A DNA stretch of 64,000 nt. It comes from Acidomonas methanolica (GTDB lineage Bacteria; Pseudomonadota; Alphaproteobacteria; Acetobacterales; Acetobacteraceae). Of the stretch, positions 24,550 through 33,434 are shown in pieces (within the stretch, counting starts at the first letter, position 1; every line of letters starts with the position of its first letter). The notes below the pieces were generated by a model. That model worked only from the letters and a program-made list of their open reading frames with translations, ran no database searches and was not told the DNA's origin. Made by a program: the position numbers and the translations under genes. The stretch covers positions 1-64,000 of the forward strand of contig NZ_SLZN01000004.1 in the NCBI RefSeq assembly GCF_004346035.1, written 5' to 3'.

Positions 24550-25682
24550 GGCGTGGCGGCGTCCTCGCGGACAGGGGTGCCGGCCGGAGGAACGCCGCAG
24601 CGGCGCAGCAGGGCGCGCAACGTGTTGATGACGGGGAAGACCTCCTGATTCCTGTCTCCGCCCAGTTCGCGCCAGGCCTGTTGCTCAAGCTCGACGATCT
24701 CGCGATCCTCGGCGAAGATGCGGTTGGTGAAGCAGATGAAGAGCGGCCAGGCGAGTTCCAGCGCGCCCTTGAGTTTCGGACGGCGGATGGAAAGCAGGCC
24801 GAACACGCGGCTGGTGAGTTCCTCCGCGTCCTGCGGGGTATAGACGATCCAGAGATCCATGACCGGCGGGGCGTCGCCGGTGGCGATCCGCAGTGTCTGG
24901 TAGGGATATTCCGTGCGGATCGTCATGACGTCGCGGTGCTGGTCCTTCTCCGCCGTGCCGCGCCGTTCGCCGAAGACCAGCGCTTCACCCAGAGGCTGCT
25001 TGCCGCCTGTACGGGCGAAGCTGTAGCGCGCCTCGACGAGATCGGGCTCGTCCCTGCCGCCGAGATAGCGCGGCTTCATCATGCCCATCTGCTTGGAGTG
25101 CATGAACTGATGGTTCATATCCATCAGGTTCTCATGCATGAAACTGTAGTGACAGCGGACGAGCTTGCCGAAGCGGCGGGTCTTGTATTCCGCGTCGGCG
25201 GCGCGGCCGAGCGCGGGCAGGGGCGTGGTTTCCGCCTTCGCCGGATCGCCCGGAAACACGAAGATCAGCCCGTCCTTCTCGCGGCAGGGATAGGTCTTTA
25301 CACCGTTGGGCAGCTTGCCCTTGCCGAGATAGGGGACGTCGATGCAGCGGCCCGACCGGCCATAGGCCCAGCCGTGATAGCAGCATTTCACCGCCTCGCC
25401 CTCGACCACGCCCTTGCTCAGCGGCACCTGCCGATGCGCGCACCGATCCTCCAGCGCGAAGACCGGCCCTTCCTGCGGGCGGACGAGGGCGATGGGATGG
25501 CTCGCATAGCGCGTGCCCAGCGTCTTGCCGCGCCGGAGTTCCCGCGACCAGGCGACGGGATACCAGTGATCCGGATTGCTGCGCACGCGCCGCAGGTCGA
25601 TCCCATGCGAAGACCTGTCGTCTTCCCGCTGCCCGGAGGTGTGGAGCGGATGCACGTTCTCGACGGCAAGGTTCTGGATCAT
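24546..25682 (-). CDS. Rieske-type ring-hydroxylating oxygenase alpha-like subunit
   Basis: A 378-residue oxygenase. The Rieske [2Fe-2S] ligands are C-x-H (CAHRQVPLSKG) and C-x2-H (CCYHGWAYGRSG), in the N-terminal third. The catalytic domain has ENLMDMNHQFMHSKQMG, where the His/His ligands of the mononuclear iron are expected. It needs electrons from a ferredoxin/reductase not found nearby. The start is ATG 25682 with AAGGAAG 6 nt upstream. An ATG at 25730 exists without support. Substrate unknown: aromatic demethylation and sterol or lipid hydroxylation are both possible for this family. Coupled by a 4-nt overlap to the GNAT-Nudix gene. Confidence 0.85.
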   Translation of the reverse strand: MIQNLAVENVHPLHTSGQREDDRSSHGIDLRRVRSNPDHWYPVAWSRELRRGKTLGTRYASHPIALVRPQEGPVFALEDRCAHRQVPLSKGVVEGEAVKCCYHGWAYGRSGRCIDVPYLGKGKLPNGVKTYPCREKDGLIFVFPGDPAKAETTPLPALGRAADAEYKTRRFGKLVRCHYSFMHENLMDMNHQFMHSKQMGMMKPRYLGGRDEPDLVEARYSFARTGGKQPLGEALVFGERRGTAEKDQHRDVMTIRTEYPYQTLRIATGDAPPVMDLWIVYTPQDAEELTSRVFGLLSIRRPKLKGALELAWPLFICFTNRIFAEDREIVELEQQAWRELGGDRNQEVFPVINTLRALLRRCGVPPAGTPVREDAATP

Positions 25683-25860
25683 GATCTTCCTTCGCGAAGA
25701 ACGCCGCCGGAATGGCGGGTTCCGGTCCATTCACGTCCGGTCATGGGGGCCTGTCGAGTGAGTGACGGGCGGCGCTCCCGGAAGCGGGCCCATCAAAGGA
25801 GATCGCGGCCTCATGCGCAAGGTCGGGATGGGGGCCGTCTCGCGATATTGCGTCGCCCGG

Positions 25861-26733
25861 TCACGGTGACGGCGTTTCGACGGCGAGTTCGGCCGTCAGC
25901 GCGTCGATGAACTGCGCGGCAACCCGCCCCGAGCGGCTGCCGCGTTCGAGCGCCCACTGCACGGCGCGGCGATGCAGCGTTTCCCGCGCGACGGGCAGGG
26001 CCCGCGCCTGGGCATAGGCGTCCACGATCGCGAGATAGATGTCCTGACCCGCGCCGTGCAGGCCGATCCAGAGGCCGAAGCGGTCCGACAGGGAGACTTT
26101 CTCCTCGACCGCTTCATGCGGATTCAGCGCGGAGCCGGATTCGTTCTCCACCGCGTCGCGCGGCATGAGATGCCGGCGATTCGATGTGGCGTAGAAGAGC
26201 ACGTTGGCCGGGCGGCCCATGATCCCGCCATCGAGCACCGATTTCAGTGATTTGTAGTCCGCGTCCTGACTCTCGAAGGAAAGATCGTCGCAGAAGACGA
26301 GGAAGCGGCGGTCGGAGGCGCGGAGGAGAGCGAGCAGGCGCGGGAGAGTGGCGAGCTCGTCGCGCTGGATTTCCACCAACACAAGGGCGTGAGGCGTTTC
26401 GCGATTGACGGCGTCGTGTGCGGCCTTGACGAGCGAGGATTTGCCCATGCCGCGCGCGCCCCAGATCATGACGTTGTTGGCGGGACGCCCGGCGGCGAAA
26501 TGGCGCGTGTTCTCCAGCACCAGCCGGGTCTGACGCTCGATGCCGCGCAACAGGCCGAGGGGAACTCCGGCGACCTGAGCGACCGGGACGAGTCCGCCCG
26601 AATCGCCCTGCCACACGAAGGCGTCGGCTTGGCTTAGCCATTCCGAGGTCGGGGGCATCGGCGCGATGCGGTCGAGCGCCGCCGCGATGCGCGCGGTATG
26701 TTCGGCAAGTTGTTCCATCCAGCCCAGTTCCAT
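25861..26733 (-). CDS. DUF815-family AAA-type ATPase
   Basis: A 290-residue P-loop ATPase: Walker A in MIWGARGMGKSSLVKA, Walker B in FLVFCDDLSF, sensor-like VLFYATSNRRHLMPRD, and SLSDRFGLWIGLHG with the arginine finger region. These signatures match the uncharacterised DUF815 family common in proteobacteria. No membrane segment. It is divergent from yajC. Molecular role unknown. Confidence 0.85.
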   Translation of the reverse strand: MELGWMEQLAEHTARIAAALDRIAPMPPTSEWLSQADAFVWQGDSGGLVPVAQVAGVPLGLLRGIERQTRLVLENTRHFAAGRPANNVMIWGARGMGKSSLVKAAHDAVNRETPHALVLVEIQRDELATLPRLLALLRASDRRFLVFCDDLSFESQDADYKSLKSVLDGGIMGRPANVLFYATSNRRHLMPRDAVENESGSALNPHEAVEEKVSLSDRFGLWIGLHGAGQDIYLAIVDAYAQARALPVARETLHRRAVQWALERGSRSGRVAAQFIDALTAELAVETPSP

Positions 26734-26754
26734 TGTGGCGGTCTTCTCCTTGGC

Positions 26755-26782
26755 TTGACGAGATCGCTGCGGAAATTATGGT
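26755..26782 (+). promoter_or_regulatory. Probable promoter of yajC
   Basis: TTGACG (26755-26760) and TATGGT (26777-26782) are separated by 16 bp, about 60 bp before the yajC start. Judged by eye against the sigma-70 consensus. Confidence 0.5.
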
Positions 26783-26844
26783 CCGCAACCGGTCGGGGCA
26801 AGTCGCCCCTCTCCCAACCGTCCCTCACGGGCTGAAAGCGCATC

Positions 26845-27147
26845 ATGAACAGCGGGATTATATCGTTCCTGCCGATGATCCTCGTGTTCGTCGTCTTTTA
26901 TTTCGTTCTCATCCGCCCGCAACAGAGCAAGCAGCGCGAATTGCGCGCGCAACTCAATGCTCTCCGGCGCGGCGACCGCATCAAGACGTCGGGCGGTCTC
27001 ATCGGCACCGTCCAGCTCGCCCGCGAGGGCAGCAGCGAGGTGGATGTCGAAATCGCGCCCGGCGTGAAGGTGCAGGTCGCGCGCGACAGTATCGCCAGCG
27101 TGCTGTCGAGCAGCGGGAAGGCTCCGGCCGATACCGGCAAGCAGTGA
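26845..27147 (+). CDS. yajC: Preprotein translocase accessory subunit YajC
   Basis: A 100-residue inner-membrane protein that joins SecDF in the Sec holo-translocon. One N-terminal helix (ISFLPMILVFVVFYFVLIRPQQ) is followed by the conserved cytoplasmic LRRGDRIKTSGGLIGTV and VDVEIAPGVKVQVARDSIASV. secD and secF, often next in order, are not here. Instead a convergent sodB gene follows after a hairpin. Confidence 0.95.
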   Translation: MNSGIISFLPMILVFVVFYFVLIRPQQSKQRELRAQLNALRRGDRIKTSGGLIGTVQLAREGSSEVDVEIAPGVKVQVARDSIASVLSSSGKAPADTGKQ

Positions 27148-27161
27148 GTCCGGGGGCAGGT

Positions 27162-27190
27162 GAAGCGCGGGGGCGGTCCTCCCGCGCTTC
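27162..27190. terminator. Hairpin between convergent yajC and sodB
   Basis: GAAGCGCGGG (27162-27171) and CCCGCGCTTC (27181-27190) form a perfect 10-bp stem with a 9-nt loop. There is no strong T-run on either side, but it is placed to end both genes. Confidence 0.6.
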
Positions 27191-27223
27191 GGTCCAGATC
27201 AGGCCGGCTTGACGGGTGCGGGC

Positions 27224-27832
27224 TTACGCCGCGGCGAGTTCGGCTTCGGCGAATTCGTAATTCGCGAGCTTGTCCAGATAGTTGGTGATGTAATCCGGGC
27301 GGCGGTTCCGGAAATCGAGATAGTAGGCGTGCTCCCACACATCGAGGCCCAGCAGCGCGCGACCCTGACCTTCGGCGAGGGGGTTGGAGCCGTTCGCCGT
27401 CTTGGTGACGATCAGCTTGCCCGCAGGGGACAGGACGAGCCAGGCCCAGCCGGAGCCGAACTGCGTGGTGGCGGCCTGTTTGAAGGCGGTCTTGAAGGCG
27501 TCGAGGCTGCCGAAATCCTCGTCGATCTTGCTTGCGAGCTTCGTCGGCACCTTGCCGCCCGTGGGCGAAAGATTCTTCCAGAACAGGATATGGTTCCAGT
27601 TCTGGCCGGCATTGTTGAAGACCGGGGCCAGGGCGGCGTCACCCTTCACCGAGAGGATGATCTCTTCGAGGCTCTTGCCCTGAAGCTCCGGCTTGCTTTC
27701 GACGAAGCCGTTCAGCGCCGTGACATAGGCCTGATGGTGCTTGTCGTGATGCAGTTCGAGCGTTTCCTGGCACATGCCGGCGGCTGCCAGCGCGTTATAG
27801 GCGTAAGGGAGGGGAGAAAGTTCGAAGGCCAT
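27224..27832 (-). CDS. sodB: Superoxide dismutase (Fe/Mn family)
   Basis: Cytosolic enzyme of 202 residues that dismutes superoxide. Metal ligands are the His in ETLELHHDKHHQAYV (about 27), the His in NNAGQNWNHILFW (about 80), and the Asp and His in GLDVWEHAYYLDF (about 164-168). AGQNWNH and the FGSGWAWLV run favour the iron-type enzyme, though Fe and Mn forms are hard to separate by eye. GGAGAGG precedes the ATG. No signal peptide. Confidence 0.94.
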   Translation of the reverse strand: MAFELSPLPYAYNALAAAGMCQETLELHHDKHHQAYVTALNGFVESKPELQGKSLEEIILSVKGDAALAPVFNNAGQNWNHILFWKNLSPTGGKVPTKLASKIDEDFGSLDAFKTAFKQAATTQFGSGWAWLVLSPAGKLIVTKTANGSNPLAEGQGRALLGLDVWEHAYYLDFRNRRPDYITNYLDKLANYEFAEAELAAA

Positions 27833-28008
27833 GGACGCCTCTCCATTTGCTCAATCCGGCGCGCGGCGGGAATGCCGGTGCCTGTCCTCTGGCAGCTATG
27901 GATGCGGGCGCGATCCGTCAAGCGCAACCTGCTCCGGGCGTGATAACGTTTGCGGGCCGGCCGCGTTGCACGGCGCGGCGTAAGCCTGGGGCATGGACGC
28001 CATCGCGC

Positions 28009-28602
28009 TCATGCGGTAACGGCGGGCAGAGGGACGTCGCCGGGCAAGGGGTGATCGGGCACGGCGCGGCCGAGCACGGTGGCGATGCGGAGCAGAAGCG
28101 GGCGCAGCGCCGCCAGAGCGCGCGGCTGGAGCGGGTGCGGATTGTCGGCGAGGATCAATCCGTCGGGCAGCGTGATCATCCGGCCGGGCCGGAAGGGCAC
28201 GCGATGCAGCGGCATGCCACACGCCTCCAGCAGTGCCAGATGGGCCGTCACCCCGAGAGCGAGAGCGACTCGCAGATCAGGCATGACGCCGAGCTGACTG
28301 CGCAGAAGTGCACGGTCCGGGTCGGGGATGCGCATGGGGATCGGGCGCGCATCCGCCGATGGCGACAGGCTGAGAAGCTCCGTCGGGGCGCCCTTTCCGC
28401 CGCAGGCCAGACCGTGCGTCTCCAGCATGTCGAGCAGCGCCTTGTGGCGGCCGGGGGGCAGGCTGCCCAGCGTCACGAGAACGAGTTCCACCCCGCTGGC
28501 CTCCTGCGGAAAGGGAGCGTCATGTCCCGAGGGACTGCGCGCGATCCAGGCCGGAGAGGGTGGAGTCGAGGAAAGAGGGGGGGGAGGTTGGGTCACGGTC
28601 AA
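28009..28602 (-). CDS. Degenerate family-5 uracil-DNA glycosylase-like protein
   Basis: A 197-residue protein. The C-terminal half resembles UDGb-type glycosylases: DLRVALALGVTAHLALLEACG, VPFRPGRMITLPDGLIL and NPHPLQPRALAALRPLLLRI occupy the places of the ALG helix, the FAHG strand and the HPSxxN motif. The HPS motif reads HPL. The N-terminal catalytic motif A (GLAPA and following) is missing or eroded to VELVLVTLGSLPPGRH. Probably not an active glycosylase. It could be a DNA-binding relic or have a new role. It overlaps the NYN-domain gene by 4 nt, so the two are co-translated. Confidence 0.45.
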   Translation of the reverse strand: MTVTQPPPPLSSTPPSPAWIARSPSGHDAPFPQEASGVELVLVTLGSLPPGRHKALLDMLETHGLACGGKGAPTELLSLSPSADARPIPMRIPDPDRALLRSQLGVMPDLRVALALGVTAHLALLEACGMPLHRVPFRPGRMITLPDGLILADNPHPLQPRALAALRPLLLRIATVLGRAVPDHPLPGDVPLPAVTA

Positions 28603-29192
28603 CTCGTCTCGTCGCTTTGAAGGTCGGCCGGATGCCGGACGGGGATGGCCCGCGGTCGGGACTCGGGTTGCTGGCGCGTGAAATGACGCGCCACGTCGCC
28701 GAGTTCCACGAATCGGTCCACCTGCCGACGGAGCTCGTCCCCGATCATCGGCGGCGAGGCGCGCAGGGATGAGATCGCGGTCACGCGCACGCCCCTTCTC
28801 TGCACGGCCTCGACCGCGCGGCGCAGATCGGCGTCGCCGGAAAAGATCACGGCGTGGTCGATTCGCTCCGCGAGTTCGAGCAGGTCAACGGTCAGTTCGA
28901 CATCCATGTTGCCCTTGATACGCCGACGTCCTGAATAATCCGTAAACTCCCGCGCGGTTTTCGTGACCAGCATATAGCCGTTATAGGCGAGCCAGTCGGT
29001 CAGCGGCTTGAGGGGGGAATAGTCCTCCGTTTCCGGCAGGGCCGCGTAATAGCAGGCCCGCAGCAGGCGGCAGCGCTCGCGGAAATACTCCAGCAGCGAG
29101 CGATAATCGACATCAAATCCCAGAGCCTTCGCGGCGAAATACAGGCTCGAGCCGTCGATGAAGACGACGGTGCGTTCGTCCTTGTGCAGCAT
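28599..29192 (-). CDS. NYN-domain (LabA/DUF88-like) putative ribonuclease
   Basis: A 197-residue protein with a PIN-like NYN fold. The acidic residues that bind metal appear as FIDGSSLYFAA (near 11), KGNMDVELTVDLLEL (about 92-106) and IFSGDADLRRAVE (about 115-127). Relatives are LabA and other DUF88 proteins with suspected RNase activity. Position upstream of and overlapping the UDG-like gene, and divergent from rpoZ, is noted without further meaning. Cytoplasmic. Confidence 0.85.
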   Translation of the reverse strand: MLHKDERTVVFIDGSSLYFAAKALGFDVDYRSLLEYFRERCRLLRACYYAALPETEDYSPLKPLTDWLAYNGYMLVTKTAREFTDYSGRRRIKGNMDVELTVDLLELAERIDHAVIFSGDADLRRAVEAVQRRGVRVTAISSLRASPPMIGDELRRQVDRFVELGDVARHFTRQQPESRPRAIPVRHPADLQSDETS

Positions 29193-29351
29193 GAAATGTC
29201 TTTCAAAATCTTATTTTATGAAATGTTCGAAATGCGAATGACGCAGCCCGGCCCAAACCGCCCGACACATGTCCCGGCGCATGGGAGACGCGACTTTACG
29301 CGCGAGGCGCCGAATGTGGAATGAGGCGAGTCGTGTTTGCGCGGACGGGTC

Positions 29352-29379
29352 TTGTGTGGTACACTCAGCCGCTTATATC
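29352..29379 (+). promoter_or_regulatory. Possible promoter of rpoZ-rsh
   Basis: TTGTGT (29352-29357) and TATATC (29374-29379) with 16 bp between, about 35 bp before the rpoZ start. A moderate match judged by eye. Confidence 0.35.
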
Positions 29380-29413
29380 CTTTGCTTGTCGAGTTGTGTG
29401 GGGGTCGGCCGTC

Positions 29414-29803
29414 ATGGCGCGCGTTACTGTCGAAGATTGCATCCAGAAGGTTCCGAACAGGTTTGAGCTGGTTCTGCTCGCCGCGCAGCGGGCGCGGGGC
29501 CTGTCGCGCGGTGAGGAGATGACACTGGATCGCGACAACGACAAGAACCCCGTCGTCGCCCTGCGCGAGATCGCCGAGGAGACGGTGCTGCTGGATAACC
29601 TGCGGGACGGGCTGGTGCGTTCGCTCGCCCGTGCGCCGGAGCCGGAGCCGGTGGATGAGGAAGTCATGGACCTGATCCCGACGGATCAGAATATTTTCGG
29701 CCTTCAGGACGTCTCCAACGAGGAGGAGCAGGCTCATCTGGCCGATGGGCTGTCGCAGGACGAGATCGAGGCCCTGGCCCATGAGGGGCGCGCGCGGCGC
29801 TGA
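29414..29803 (+). CDS. rpoZ: RNA polymerase omega subunit
   Basis: A 129-residue small subunit that helps fold and assemble beta-prime and contributes to the (p)ppGpp site. Family hallmarks are [20 protein letters not shown] and the segment [15 protein letters not shown] longer frame begins at 29321, but homology starts at ATG 29414. An acidic C-terminal extension of about 50 residues follows the core, as in other alphaproteobacteria. The gene precedes the (p)ppGpp synthetase gene by 78 bp, the classic rpoZ-rsh arrangement. Confidence 0.94.
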   Translation: MARVTVEDCIQKVPNRFELVLLAAQRARGLSRGEEMTLDRDNDKNPVVALREIAEETVLLDNLRDGLVRSLARAPEPEPVDEEVMDLIPTDQNIFGLQDVSNEEEQAHLADGLSQDEIEALAHEGRARR

Positions 29804-29881
29804 TCCGCCTGACGGCGTCCGGCGGCGTGGACTCGACGGCACGGGGAGGCGTCTGAACTGGGTGAGGGAGGTGGCGAGCTG

Positions 29882-32134
29882 ATGTCCGAGACTCTCTCGC
29901 CCCGGGATCAGACCTCGGGGGTCTCTATCGCGGGGCTGCTGCGGCGCGTCGAAGCCTATGCGCCGGACGCCGATCTCGATCTCATCCGCCGCGCCTTTGC
30001 CGTCGCCGAGGAGGCGCACGGCAAGCAGGAACGCGATAACGGCGATCCCTACATCACGCATCCGGTCGCGGTGGCCAATATCCTCGCGGGTTTCCGGATG
30101 GACCCCGCCTCCATCGCCGTCGGCCTGCTGCATGACACGGTCGAGGATACCGGCGTTACGCACCAGCGTCTGCGCGCGGAGTTCGGCGACGACATCGCCG
30201 GGCTCGTGGACGGGGTGACGAAGCTGACGCGGCTCGAACTGCAATCGAGCCGCACCAAACAGGCCGAGAATTTCCGCAAGCTCGTTCTGGCGATGTCGCG
30301 CGATATCCGCGTGCTCATCGTCAAGCTGGCGGATCGTCTGCACAACATGCGGACACTGCATTATGTCGATCGCGCCGACCGGCGGCAGCGCATCGCCCGC
30401 GAGACCATGGACATCTATGCGCCGCTGGCCGAGCGCATCGGCATGGACCGGGTCAAGACCGAGCTTCAGAATCTCTCCTTCGCGCAGCTCGAACCCGAGG
30501 CGGATGCGACGATCCGCGCGCGGCTGAACTATCTTCGCGGCCACGGCGCCGACGTGATCGAGGAAATCCGGCGCGAGCTGGCGCATCTGTGCAAGGATGC
30601 CGGCATCGAGGTGATGGAAGTCACCGGGCGGGAGAAATCGCCCTATTCGATCTGGGCGAAGATGCAGAAGCGCAATGTCGCCTTTGAACAGCTTTCCGAC
30701 ATCATGGCCTTTCGCGTGCTCGTGCCGTCGCGCGATGCCTGTTACATGGCGCTGGGGGCGATCCACGGCGCCTATCCGATGATCGCCGGGCGGTTCAAGG
30801 ATTACATCTCCACCCCCAAGGCGAACGGCTATCAAAGTCTTCATACGGGGGTGACGCTGCGTCATCCGCGCAACCAGAAGATCGAGGTGCAGATCCGCAC
30901 GCCGGAGATGCACGATCTGGCCGAGAACGGCGTGGCGTCGCACTGGGCCTACAAGGATCGTCCAGGCGGCGCGGCGAGCGACAGCGAAGTGGTGGCGCTG
31001 GGCCTGCACAAGCTGCGCTGGGTGCAGGATCTGCTCGAAATTCTCGAGGATTCCGACGCGCCGGACGAGTTCCTCGAAAACACCAAGCTGGAACTCTATC
31101 AGGACCAGGTCTTCTGCTTCACGCCGAAGGGGCAGTTGATCTCCCTGCCGCGCGGGGCGACGCCGGTCGATTTCGCCTATGCCGTCCACAGCCAGGTCGG
31201 CGATACCTGCGTCGGCGCGAAGATCAACGGGCGGCTGATGCCGCTGCGCCACGAGTTGCAGAACGGCGATCAGGTCGAGATCATGACGGCGCGGGGCGGC
31301 ACGCCCTCGCCGTCCTGGGAGCGGTTCGTCGTGACCGGCAAGGCGCGGGCGCGCATCCGCCGTCATGTGGCGTTGCAGCAGCGCCAGACCAATATCGACA
31401 ACGGTCGCGCCGCGCTGGCCAAGGCCTTCCGTCAGGAAGGCGTCGATGGCAGCGAGAAGGTTCTGGAGTCGCTCCTCAAGGAACTGCGGCAGCCGACGGT
31501 CGAGGATCTCTACGTCGCGGTCGGGAACGGGCAGGTCGGTCCGCGCGACGTCGTCAACGTGGCCTATCCCGAGCTGCGGCAGGCCCCTCGCGCGCCGCGC
31601 ATGGTGCCGGGCCTGCCGCCGCGTCTGGGAACGGGTTCGCTCGGCACCCGGTCCTCGGGGTCCGGCGGCGCGGGCGCGGTGCTGACCGGCGTCGGGCCGG
31701 GGATTGCGACGCATTTCGCCGGGTGCTGCCATCCGCTGCCGGGGGACCCGATCGTCGGCATCATCGCGCAGGGCAAGGGAATCACGATTCATACGAGGGA
31801 TTGTCATAATCTCGGCAGTTTCGCGGCCAGCCCCGAGCGTTTTCTGGAGATCGACTGGGATTACGAGGTGCTGGCGCGCGACAATGCGGGTGCGCCGCAT
31901 GTCGGGCGGGTCAGCGTGGTGGCGGTGAACGAGCCTGCCGTGCTGGCGACGCTCACCAACACGGCCTCCAAGCATCACGGCAGCGTGCTGAATCTCAAGA
32001 TCGTCAACCGTCAGCTCGATTTCATGGAGATTCTCGTCGATCTGGAAGTGCGCGACCTGCGTCATCTGGCCACGCTGATCGCCGCCTTGCGCGCCGCGCA
32101 GGGGGTGATGCAGGTGGAGCGGGCGAAGGGCTGA
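29882..32134 (+). CDS. rsh: Bifunctional (p)ppGpp synthetase/hydrolase
   Basis: The stringent-response enzyme, 750 residues. The HD hydrolase domain has ITHPVAVANIL (His60), LLHDTVEDT (His84-Asp85) and KLADRLHNMRTL, all intact. The synthetase domain has GREKSPYSIWAKMQ, DIMAFRVLV and RFKDYISTPKANGYQSLHT. TGS (VFCFTPKGQLISLPRGATPVD), zinc-finger-like (HFAGCCHPLPGD) and ACT domains complete the RelA/SpoT plan. Both activities should be present, as in single-RSH alphaproteobacteria. It lies between rpoZ and acpS, as SpoT does in many genomes. Confidence 0.95.
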   Translation: MSETLSPRDQTSGVSIAGLLRRVEAYAPDADLDLIRRAFAVAEEAHGKQERDNGDPYITHPVAVANILAGFRMDPASIAVGLLHDTVEDTGVTHQRLRAEFGDDIAGLVDGVTKLTRLELQSSRTKQAENFRKLVLAMSRDIRVLIVKLADRLHNMRTLHYVDRADRRQRIARETMDIYAPLAERIGMDRVKTELQNLSFAQLEPEADATIRARLNYLRGHGADVIEEIRRELAHLCKDAGIEVMEVTGREKSPYSIWAKMQKRNVAFEQLSDIMAFRVLVPSRDACYMALGAIHGAYPMIAGRFKDYISTPKANGYQSLHTGVTLRHPRNQKIEVQIRTPEMHDLAENGVASHWAYKDRPGGAASDSEVVALGLHKLRWVQDLLEILEDSDAPDEFLENTKLELYQDQVFCFTPKGQLISLPRGATPVDFAYAVHSQVGDTCVGAKINGRLMPLRHELQNGDQVEIMTARGGTPSPSWERFVVTGKARARIRRHVALQQRQTNIDNGRAALAKAFRQEGVDGSEKVLESLLKELRQPTVEDLYVAVGNGQVGPRDVVNVAYPELRQAPRAPRMVPGLPPRLGTGSLGTRSSGSGGAGAVLTGVGPGIATHFAGCCHPLPGDPIVGIIAQGKGITIHTRDCHNLGSFAASPERFLEIDWDYEVLARDNAGAPHVGRVSVVAVNEPAVLATLTNTASKHHGSVLNLKIVNRQLDFMEILVDLEVRDLRHLATLIAALRAAQGVMQVERAKG

Positions 32135-32136
32135 TC

Positions 32137-32571
32137 GTGATTCTCGGCATGGGGTCCGATCTCTGCGACATCAGGCGTATCGAACGCAGCATCGCGCGTT
32201 TCGGCGACCGTTTCCTCGAACGCGCCTTCACCCCTGTCGAACGCGCCTATGCGGATCGGCGGAGCGGGATGGCGCGGATCGGAACCTACGCCAAGCGCTG
32301 GGCGGCGAAGGAGGCCTGCGCCAAGGCGCTGGGAACCGGCTTCAACAACGGTGTGTTCCTGCGCGACATCGGAGTGCGAAACCGCCCGGGCGGCGCGCCG
32401 ATGCTGGAACTGACAAACGGGGCGCGGGCGGCGCTCGGGCGGCTGGTGCCCGCGCGGATGCAGGCGAGCATCGTCCTGACCATGACCGACGAAGTGCCCT
32501 ACGCCATGGCGCAGGTGCTGATTCAGGCGCTCCCGGCGGAGGGCATCGCCACAGGCACGGTGATGGGCTAG
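32137..32571 (+). CDS. acpS: Holo-[acyl-carrier-protein] synthase
   Basis: Transfers 4'-phosphopantetheine from CoA to apo-ACP for lipid synthesis. At 144 residues it has MILGMGSDLCDIRRIERSI (Asp ligand) and RWAAKEACAKALGTG (Glu ligand and Lys), with the trimeric AcpS layout. It starts at GTG 32137, two bases after the rsh stop, so it is probably translated by coupling. It is 13 bp before the signal peptidase gene. Confidence 0.93.
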   Translation: MILGMGSDLCDIRRIERSIARFGDRFLERAFTPVERAYADRRSGMARIGTYAKRWAAKEACAKALGTGFNNGVFLRDIGVRNRPGGAPMLELTNGARAALGRLVPARMQASIVLTMTDEVPYAMAQVLIQALPAEGIATGTVMG

Positions 32572-32584
32572 AACCCCGATCATC

Positions 32585-33418
32585 ATGAACAGGAGACAGA
32601 ACGACATGACCGGGCTGCCGGCTGATACGGGCAACGAGGCGTCTTCAAGCAACGACATGGCGCAACGTGAGACGCCCGCCGAACTGGCGCGCTTCATCAT
32701 CGTCTGGTTGCTGGTGATCGTCTGCGTGCGGTCCTTTCTCATCGCGCCGTTCAACATTCCCTCAGGGTCGATGATCCCCACGCTGCTGGTGGGCGACTAT
32801 GTCGCGGTCACGAAATTCGACTACGGTTATTCGCGTTTCTCGCTGCCTTTCGGCGTCGATCTCTTTTCCGGGCGCGTTTTCGCGCGGGCTCCGCATCGCG
32901 GCGATGTGGCGGTGTTCCGGTTCACCAAGGACAACTCGGTCGATTACATCAAGCGGGTGATCGGGCTGCCCGGCGATCATGTGCAGGTGAAGGCGGGCGA
33001 ACTCTATCTCAATGGCGAGAAGGTGCCGCGCGTGTCGATGGGCCCCTATGCGGCCTATGACGAGAACCGCACGCGACTGGCGGGAATCCGCTACGAGGAG
33101 ACGCTGCCGGGGAGCGGCGGCCGCGGGCCGGTGACGCACCAGATCCTCAAGCTGACCGATGACGGGCAGCAGAATGATACGCCGGAATACATCGTGCCGC
33201 AGGGCACGTTCTTCGCCATGGGCGATGACCGCGACGACAGCGCGGACAGCCGCTTCCAGGGCGATGATCCGGAAGATCTCGGCTATGTTCCGATGCAGAA
33301 TCTCGTCGGCAAGGCGCGGTTCGTGTTCATGTCGATCGATGCGCGCCATCCGCTCTGGCAGGTCTGGGAATGGCCGTTCGAGGTGCGATGGACACGGCTC
33401 TTCTCGTCCATCCATTGA
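32585..33418 (+). CDS. lepB: Signal peptidase I
   Basis: Membrane serine protease that removes signal peptides from Sec and Tat substrates. A transmembrane helix at about 35-55 (ARFIIVWLLVIVCVRSFL) precedes the catalytic Ser62 in IPSGSMIPTLLVGDY, and the general base Lys123 lies in DYIKRVIGLPGD. Box E is present as FFAMGDDRDDSADSR. At 277 residues it has alphaproteobacterial length. The order acpS-lepB-rnc-era is the common one in this class. Possible starts: ATG 32585 or the internal ATG eight codons on. Confidence 0.94.
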   Translation: MNRRQNDMTGLPADTGNEASSSNDMAQRETPAELARFIIVWLLVIVCVRSFLIAPFNIPSGSMIPTLLVGDYVAVTKFDYGYSRFSLPFGVDLFSGRVFARAPHRGDVAVFRFTKDNSVDYIKRVIGLPGDHVQVKAGELYLNGEKVPRVSMGPYAAYDENRTRLAGIRYEETLPGSGGRGPVTHQILKLTDDGQQNDTPEYIVPQGTFFAMGDDRDDSADSRFQGDDPEDLGYVPMQNLVGKARFVFMSIDARHPLWQVWEWPFEVRWTRLFSSIH

Positions 33419-33434
33419 TGGAGCGCGGCTTTTG

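Noticed and set aside
29216-32065. 949-codon minus-strand frame across rpoZ and rsh
   Set aside because: Opposite two firmly identified genes. The translation is low-complexity His/Arg/Asp-rich with no fold.
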